A stretch of DNA of 64,000 bases from Orientallactaga sibirica (lineage: Eukaryota > Chordata > Mammalia > Rodentia > Dipodidae): the NCBI GenBank assembly GCA_036365145.1, contig JAEOAD010000025.1:28777001-28841000 (forward strand). Direction: 5' to 3'. A model generated the notes under the pieces. The model ran no database searches, had not been told where the DNA came from, and worked only from the letters and a program-made list of their open reading frames with translations. Of the stretch, positions 57,564 to 64,000 are shown one piece after another. Every line of letters starts with the position of its first letter. Position 1 is the stretch's first letter. Made by a program: the position numbers and the translations under genes.

Positions 57564-58533
57564 TCAGTTTATTTCTGGAGCCACAGCTGAGTCATGGGGG
57601 TGGGGAGAGAGGACTGTACTGGGGAAGGAAGGTCATGAATGTGATGAAGAGAGGCTGGGGGAGAAGGGAGATCCAGGACCTGGGATTCAGACAGCTGGGG
57701 TCCATATTTTTGGAGCCAGCACTTACATGACAGGAGGGACTTCTACATTGGAGTCCTGGGTCACCAGGGGTGGGGAGGGTTGGACAAGGCTAGGCAGCTT
57801 GCAGTCTCCACTCCAGAGCTGTTGGCAGAGGGTCAGCCTGTGGATGTGCAGGTGCTGGGCTGGAAAGAGGGGAGGAGGAAGAGAGGCAGTTAAGAGAGAA
57901 AGTACCTCCCAGAGCCACAGTGGACCGTGTGGGGCTCACCTGCGACTGGCTGGCTGCTCTGCTGCCCCTGAACCAGGCGGTTCCTGCCTCCGTGCCAGCT
58001 TCCCACATCCATGTCTGTCTTCCCAAGGCGACCCGTGCACCCAGGTTCAGGTGCCCGGGACTTTCCTTCCTCCACTGCCTTCATGGAGAATCTGCCCATC
58101 TCACTCCTCCCAGGAAGACCCATGTCTCATTTCCATCCGGGAACTTAGCCCTCCCCTGTGCAGTGTGGCAGGTTCAACAGGAGCCTCGGGACCAGTCCCC
58201 AAGCCAGAGCTGTGTCAGGTTTCCCGGGTGGTCTCCCCTTCTATGTCCAGAGGGAGGGCACATTCCAGGCAGAATGAAATCACATTCCTCCATCCCCACC
58301 ACCGAGAGGAGGATGGCATGACTGACAGCAGCAGCGACAGCACAGGGTCAAGTGGCAGCTGCTGGCTCCCTGCTTAGGGGCCCCGGGCTGGGGGCTGTAG
58401 GGAGCTGAGGGTTGAGGCCTCCCTTTGATCCCGAAGCTGGAGAAGGTTAAGCTGCCTGGGTCAGAGTGTGGAGCCTCAAGGGCTGATCCAGCCTGCCCAG
58501 TCTGGGGGAGCAAGAGGCCCAGGGTCACCTACC
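57564..58533 (-). ncRNA. Possible spliced antisense transcript between BCAN and NES
   Basis: Strong minus-strand splice signals line up. A donor (ctag|gtaggt) ends an exon at 58533. A second exon ends at 57940 with cgcag|gtgagc; its acceptor is probably near 58380-58440. An exon at 57859-57727 is bounded by a pyrimidine-rich acceptor (ctctttccag) and a gtaagt donor. A final exon starts at 57618 after ccttccccag, with AATAAA (plus 57568-57573) near its end. Introns two and three would be 80 and 108 bp. A frame from an ATG at 58123 stays open through both junctions for 123 codons to a TGA at 57564, but I recognise no protein. It may be a non-coding antisense RNA. Confidence 0.3.
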
Positions 58534-60060
58534 TAGCCTGGGAGCCCCCAGGCAGGAAGGCTGGCTGAGAGAGCCCTTTAAGAGGTCACACTCTGAGCGC
58601 CCTTGGCCACAGCCCAAAGCCGAGGCTTTGATTTCCTTTGAGACTCTGGCAACTGGTGGCAGTGTCAGGGACAGCATCAGGCTGGGCAGGCGGGAGGGAG
58701 TCTAGGCCCCTGACCTCACCCTCCAAGGCGCCTCCGTCTGAACTGCCTTATAAGGAAAGGCCCCAAACAAATCGAGGAAGCCACCTCCGGGGGGTGGGCC
58801 CCCCCATCCTACCCCCTCTAGCTCAGAGGCTATATTTATTTACCAGAGGCAGCCCGAGAATAACCTCCCGCTTGTCTCATGCTGTGTGCATGTTGGGAGG
58901 GGGGTGCTGTCCCCCCTTGCTCCTTCCTCAGTCCCTCCCCTGGGGAGTCTACCCTCCCCAAGTGTTGCTTGCTTATTCATTCTCCGTGTCCACTGCTGCT
59001 CCCAGGCACGGACAGGGCTCTGAGCCATAGCTGGACGAAGTCCTTGCTTCTCCATAGCTGGACAAAGGGCCTGTGAGGGCCTGGAAGCTCGTCTCATCCT
59101 CTTCGGCCACTCAGCCAGCCCCTCCCCCTCCCCAGCATCCCTTCTGCCCCGGGGCTCCCCAGCTCTGGGCTGGCCTCTCTTCACTCTGTATGCCCCTGGC
59201 CGGGAATCTCACTCCTGTGTCCAACCTGGCCCTCACTTCTGAGCCCCATGGGGCGGGGGCGCTGCTGCTCCCAGAGGTCATGGTTTCCTGTTAGATTCCC
59301 AGGCTTAGAAGATGGGTTTGGTGCTAACCTGTGCCCAAGCCCTGAGGTCCTGCTTCCCTTCCCCATGTCCTCTCTGTTCCCACTGCCACCTCAGCCTGTG
59401 CCTGGACCACTAGGGCAGCCTTGTTGCAGCCTCCAGCCTACTTCTGCTCAACCCTCTCTCAGGAAACCAACTTCTGGGAAGCTTCAAAGGCTCCCATGTC
59501 TCTGAGGAAGAAGCCAGTGCTTCCTGGTGAGGCTTCTGCCCATGGCCAGGCCTACTTCAGTCCTACCAGGAGCGACCTCCTTGCCTGCCCCTCGTTCTCC
59601 CCCTTCCTGCCACCCGCCCTGCTTTTTGTCTTCCATTCCCCGGCTCCCTTCAGCCCCAGGACTTGGTCCTGCTCTTCTTCCCTCCAGCTTATCCACAAGT
59701 CCTCAGGGCAGCGTGCCCTGACTGTCCCTTCCCTACTGCCCCAGCTCAGCTCCGTGCTCTCACAACCCAGGGTCTTTTCATCTCCAAAGATGATTTCCAC
59801 TCAGCAGCCATTGCTGTTAGATGGTAAAAGCTTCCTGAGCAAAGAGCCATGTTGTGATGTGTCACACGGTCCCCAGAGCCTGTGCTGTGCATGATGCATA
59901 GTAGAGGTCAATAAAATGACAGCCATGCCCATGTCACAACCAGGAATGTCCTTGTCACTGTCCAGCTCTCACTTCTCTGACTGCTTGGGCACAAGAGCAC
60001 GTTCACAGAGACCATGCCTCCCACTGCCTTCCCCCTTAAGGAAAGTCCTCATTTATTTTT
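58534..60060. other. Unique BCAN-NES intergenic sequence
   Basis: Contains a TATA-like cttataagg at about 58745-58753, which on the minus strand would suit a start for the possible antisense transcript, and tatatttatttacc near 58831. No coding gene supported. Confidence 0.35.
59690..59925. mobile_element. MIR-like relic ending in an AATAAA
   Basis: The end gtgctgtgcatgatgcatag then tagaggtcaataaaatg resembles the 3' portion of a MIR, so the AATAAA at 59911 is probably repeat-derived rather than a gene end. Confidence 0.4.
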
Positions 60061-60089
60061 TAAAAGATTTTATTTTATTTTTATTTATA

Positions 60090-60243
60090 TATTTTTTTTG
60101 GTTTTTCAAGGTAGGGCCTCACTGTAGCTCAGGCTGACCTGGAATTCACTATGTAGTCTCAGGGTGGCCTCGAATTCATGGCGATCCTCCTACCTCTGCC
60201 TCCTGAGTGCTGGGATTAAAGGCGTGCGCCACCACGCCCAGCT
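60090..60243 (-). mobile_element. B1-like SINE
   Basis: Minus copy; agattttattt(t)attt on both sides (target-site duplication). Confidence 0.92.
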
Positions 60244-60249
60244 TCAAGA

Positions 60250-60257
60250 TTTTATTT

Positions 60258-60308
<51 letters not shown>

Positions 60309-60507
60309 TATTAGAGACAGAGAGAGGGGAGAGAGAGACAGAGAGAGGACGAGAGTGAGAATGGGTGTGTGCCAGGGTCTCTAGCCACTGCAAATGAACT
60401 CCAGACGCCATGTGCATCTGGCTTATGTGGGACCTGAAGAATCAAACCAGGGTCCTTAGTCTTCACAGACATACGCCTTAACCACTAAGCCATCTCTCCA
60501 GCCTCAC
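60250..60507 (-). mobile_element. tRNA-related SINE
   Basis: Minus copy with a long (TTTA)n tail. Confidence 0.92.
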
Positions 60508-60559
60508 TTCTGATACCCTACTGCATACCCCTCCTTAAATGAAGTCCTCACTTTTTTAA

Positions 60560-60690
60560 AAAATGCGTAGAACTCCAGATGTATGCACCACCTTGTGCAT
60601 CTGGCTTATGTGGATCCTGGGGAATTGAACCTGGGTCCTTTGGCTTTTCAGGCAAGTGCCTTAACTGCTAAGCCATCTCTCCAGCCCAGA
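60560..60690 (-). mobile_element. tRNA-related SINE, 3' truncated
   Basis: Minus copy; gaagtcctcact occurs on both sides. Confidence 0.9.
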
Positions 60691-62063
60691 AGTCCTCACT
60701 TCTAACTTATATCCTGCACCTTGGGTAGGATTATTAGCATCAATAGCCAACGAGGATAACCGTAGGGAACCACATAGATCTGTCGGGGTTGGGGAGGCAG
60801 GATGGTACCCCAGCAAAGGGCAGGACAGCTTGGCTGGGTCTCTATCCTCAGCACTCACTCAAGCAGAAGTGCCCTAGGGCCTGGGGAGATGAAGTACAGA
60901 GTGTCTTGTCCCATCTAACAGACGTCTTGTCTGCCTGATGTCAATGCACTGGCCCCAGGCCTGGCAGGCAGCGGATCACACAGGACCTTGTTAGCGATGG
61001 GTACAGGAAGGAATGATCAGAGGGTGGAGTAGGAGAAGCAGGGTCCTGAGGGCAGGGGTGTGATGGCAATGGGCCTGGGTGCCAAGAGTCTAGATGGTAG
61101 GGGAGGGGCATGTACAGAGAGTCCTGCAGGAGCGGCTGGCCAGGGTGGTCCTACCCACCTTCCTTGGCTGAGGGACTGTGACTTCATCTCTTACTGTTCC
61201 CCAACCCTCGGCCTTGGACCTAAGTTGGGGAACGAACAGAGGAGGCCTCCATATGTAGCGAGCTGGGCGGGCAGCCTCTGCACCACTCCACCCCACCAGT
61301 GCGAGCAGCTGGGTGCAGACCTTCCTGTGAGCTGCACTGAGCAACGCGTCCTGCTTGGAGGTCCTGACTTCTAGGCCTTAGCGTGTCAAATCAGGGATCT
61401 CTCGTGTCTCCCCGTCCTGCACAGACAACTGGGAGTGAGAAGTGTTGGAGAAGCCTGGCTGGCAGGCCTGGAGCCCAACCCACTTAGTACAGCCCAGTCA
61501 CACTCCCAGCTTTCACTCCAACAGTCTCCTTCCTGTCCCCTAACCCCCACTCCTGTGAGGCAAGTCCCACTGAAGACTGAGCTGGAGATGGCGGGAGCTT
61601 CCTCTGACTTCCCGCCAGCTCTCCCTGCCACAGGAGGCCACCCAAGTCACGCAGCCAGCATCGCTCATGTGTGGCTAGGTCTGAGGTTCAAAGACCAACA
61701 GGTAACCGGGTGCCACACAGCCAGACTAAGGCACGCTGGGCCTTTCTCTGGCCTCCTCTACTTAAACCTGACCAGTCATCACAGGCCAGACAACTGTTTG
61801 GGTTTGGGGACAGAGGCCTAATTATGCTGGCGTCACCGAGGAGCTAGTGGGAAGGACCTGCGGGGGCTGTAATCAGTACTACGGGCAGAGATGATGAAGA
61901 CCTGGCCTCCCTTAGGGTGGCTCCATGCCCCAGGAGGCAGCCCCTCCCAGCATGAGCTTCCCTTGGTTCCCCCCCACCCACCCACAGTCCCGTCCTCGTC
62001 CTCTCAACCGGGGACCCCCCGAAGGTGAAACGATAGAGGCAGATTTGCTAGGTGGGGTACAAC
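60690..62063. other. Unique sequence downstream of NES
   Basis: SINE-free. Overlapping frames of up to 128 codons have no family features. Confidence 0.35.
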
Positions 62064-62069
62064 TTTATT
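62064..62069 (-). promoter_or_regulatory. NES: NES poly(A) signal
   Basis: TTTATT on the plus strand reads AATAAA on the minus strand, about 395 bp past the nestin stop. The 3' UTR (62463 down to about 62045) has no SINE. Confidence 0.7.
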
Positions 62070-62463
62070 CAAGCAGGAATACGGGGTTCAGTAACAGACA
62101 CAACCCTCATCTCTGGTCACAGGCCAAGACCTTGCCGGGAAGGCGCCAGTGCAGGTGAGCAGAGCTGGCCAGAGCCAGCCGCAGCCGTTCTCTTAGGATA
62201 AGGCTGGGTGGCCCAGGCCCTTAACAGCAGATGGGATATGCAGAGGAGGGTGTGTGTGTGGGGGGGGCAGAACTACAGGCACTCAGGTGACTTAGCCTTA
62301 AGGATGGTGCAAGCAGGCCCTTCACGCTCAGCCCCACCCTGCTGCCCCCGGTCTCTCCTGCACGGAGACCAGAGGCCACGCTATCCAAGTTGAAGGGTGC
62401 CGGCCCCAAGCACAGAAGGACATTCCCCCCACTAGTAAGACCTTGGTGCCAGAGGGGTTTCTT

Positions 62464-64000
62464 CTAGTCTTCCCCCGAAGACCAGGAATCTCCACCTGCT
62501 GCCCTGGGAGTGAACTTCAAGAACTGGCCCTGGCCCAGGTGCACAGCAGACCCTACCCAAGGGGTCTTCAGGGCAGCTCCCTCCTCTTCCTGGGAGGGCA
62601 GCCCTTGGTCCAGGTCCTCACCCAGGGTCCCCTGGGTCATACCCTGCCCTACACCATTCGACTGCTCCAGTCCATTTATCACGCTCCCATTTACATGCTC
62701 TGACGCTTCCAAGTTGGGGCCCTGGTCAATGAGCCCACAGGTGTCCCCTGCCTCCCTGGGGGTATCCAAAGGGCCAAGGACTTGATCCTCTCTGTCCAAG
62801 GACGCAGAGTCGGACTCGTCCTCTGAGCCTGAAGGCCCGGCGCTGCCCTGGGTGTTAGTCTCCAGGGCGGTCACTGCGGTGTGGGCCGTAGTGTCCTTTA
62901 ATCCATCACCCCAGGGACCACTGACCTCCACTGCCTCGGACTCCAGGAAGTCCCCTCTCTGAGAGCTGCCCAGGGCCTGGAGACTACCCCCAGAGGGTCT
63001 TGGTCCCCACCACTGACCTCCTGGCTCTGCCTCATCTTCTTCCTCTGCCTCTTCTCCACTCTCTTCCTCATCAGCAAACCCATCCGATTCCCCGTCCCTA
63101 TCCCAGCCTGCAGGCTCCAGCTGTGGGGGGAAGTGGCCCAGAGGTTGTGCCACCTCCCTGGGAACCTCTGGAAGAAGAGAGGACTCATTTTCCAAGTCCT
63201 CAAATTCCTCCAAGAGGCCAGAAGCAGCATCCATCTCGGCCTCCCCATCCTCCTCCTCTTCCTCCTCTTCCGAGGGTGGGGTTCTGAGGTCCTGGGAAAC
63301 CTGGACGGCAGGACCCCAGTCTTCCTCCTCAGCCTCCCCTTGAGTGGGGGACCTCTGATCTCCAGCCAGGTCACACTTGGGGGACCCAGGGGATCTGAGA
63401 TAGAGGCCCAGGGGAGTGGAGTCAGGGAGCGTTTCCCCCAGGTCGTCAGCCTCACTCTCTTCTCTGCTCTCCTCCTCCTCTTCCTCCTGGACGTGCTCAG
63501 AGATCACCACCGGCCCGAACTTCTGCTCACTCTCCACCCTTCCCATGGCATCAGCTCTGCCTTCCAGGCCCCAGCCAGCCTCCTGACTCCCCTCATTCTG
63601 CTGCTGGGGATCCAGGACCGGGGTGGCGGAGCAGGGCTCTATGGGCCTGGGGCCTGAGGGTCCCAGTACTGGGTGCATGTCATCCTTGACCTCTGACCCT
63701 GGGGACCTGGGCTGAGAGACATCACTGCTCTCAAGGCCTGGGGTCCACACTGAGAGTGGCTCCTCTGCTCCCCAGCCCGCTTCAGGCCCTGGCTCCTCCC
63801 AGCCTTTAGGAGGCTCCAGGGGGTCAGCGCTGCTCCTAGGCAGATCAGAGAGTCCCGCCTCTGGGGCACCTGTCCCCTCTGGGTCCTTTGCAGGCCCTTC
63901 CAAAGCCTGGGCGATTTCTGCCTGCAAGTTTTCTTCCTCTGGAGGGTGCTGCACCACCTCCTCTGTGGCTGGGTGCCCTGGCTCCCTCAGCTCTACCACC
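62464..64000 (-). CDS. NES: Nestin, C-terminal tail (5' part lies beyond the window)
   Basis: An uninterrupted minus-strand frame of 511 residues, open at the right edge and ending at the TAG at 62464-62466. It is very acidic, with Glu runs (near 63470-63490 and 63245-63270) and many Ser/Pro/Gly repeats. It ends GQGQFLKFT...SWSSGED, which matches the C-terminus of nestin. Nestin is a class VI intermediate filament protein (about 1600-1900 residues); most of it is one long tail encoded by the last exon, and this window shows only that exon. The first Met seen here is internal, not the start. The HAPLN2-BCAN-NES order, with NES opposed, supports the call. Confidence 0.95.
   Translation of the reverse strand, partial: VVELREPGHPATEEVVQHPPEEENLQAEIAQALEGPAKDPEGTGAPEAGLSDLPRSSADPLEPPKGWEEPGPEAGWGAEEPLSVWTPGLESSDVSQPRSPGSEVKDDMHPVLGPSGPRPIEPCSATPVLDPQQQNEGSQEAGWGLEGRADAMGRVESEQKFGPVVISEHVQEEEEEESREESEADDLGETLPDSTPLGLYLRSPGSPKCDLAGDQRSPTQGEAEEEDWGPAVQVSQDLRTPPSEEEEEEEDGEAEMDAASGLLEEFEDLENESSLLPEVPREVAQPLGHFPPQLEPAGWDRDGESDGFADEEESGEEAEEEDEAEPGGQWWGPRPSGGSLQALGSSQRGDFLESEAVEVSGPWGDGLKDTTAHTAVTALETNTQGSAGPSGSEDESDSASLDREDQVLGPLDTPREAGDTCGLIDQGPNLEASEHVNGSVINGLEQSNGVGQGMTQGTLGEDLDQGLPSQEEEGAALKTPWVGSAVHLGQGQFLKFTPRAAGGDSWSSGED

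Noticed and set aside
59911..59916. AATAAA on the plus strand as a gene end
   Set aside because: Lies in a MIR-like relic with no upstream exon.

Overview
This window is mammalian nuclear DNA. The genes have introns with GT-AG junctions, and short interspersed elements (SINEs) fill most of the non-coding sequence. Two SINE groups dominate: a 7SL-derived B1-like element and a tRNA-related element with Pol III box motifs and a CT-rich plus AATAAA-rich tail. This mix points to a rodent. The SINE consensus is unlike mouse or rat B1/B2 and I think it best fits a dipodid (jerboa-like) rodent, but that is from memory and unverified.

Three genes are recognised, in the order known from mammals (HAPLN2 - BCAN - NES; human 1q23). 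HAPLN2 (plus strand, coding exons between 11780 and 18494) encodes the brain link protein Bral1. BCAN (plus strand, coding exons between 37970 and 50938) encodes the lectican brevican. The C-terminal tail of NES (nestin, minus strand, 64000 down to 62464) enters at the right edge. All HAPLN2 and BCAN coding exons could be joined in frame (344 and 887/894 codons). The two products are partners: both have an Ig domain and two Link domains, bind hyaluronan, and belong to the perineuronal/perinodal matrix of the brain. Nestin is an unrelated intermediate filament protein of neural progenitors.

Layout: 1-11.7 kb is SINE-rich upstream sequence with an inverted duplication (7714-7997 and 9332-9616). 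11.76-18.73 kb is HAPLN2, with a 4.9-kb, 35-bp-unit minisatellite in its last intron. 18.9-32.7 kb is a dense SINE field with a LINE-1-like 3' end and nested insertions. 32.7-35.3 kb is mostly unique and ends in a CpG-rich block, the likely BCAN promoter and 5' exon. 35-51.3 kb is BCAN, with a second minisatellite (about 32-bp unit, a G-quadruplex motif in almost every unit) in intron 6 and a read-through exon for the GPI-anchored isoform. 51.6-51.9 kb is a GC-rich block with CTCF-, ETS- and MARE-like motifs. 54.1-55.25 kb is a third minisatellite (33-bp unit). 57.3-62 kb is mostly unique, with splice signals for a possible antisense transcript. 62.06-64 kb is NES.

The most notable observations are: the tandem G-quadruplex array in BCAN; the giant HAPLN2 intronic array with nuclear-receptor-like half-sites; a tRNA-related SINE subfamily that carries CTCF-consensus cores; a BCAN exon 13 donor that reads GC instead of GT, with an in-frame GT donor 21 bp downstream; and the possible spliced antisense transcript between BCAN and NES.
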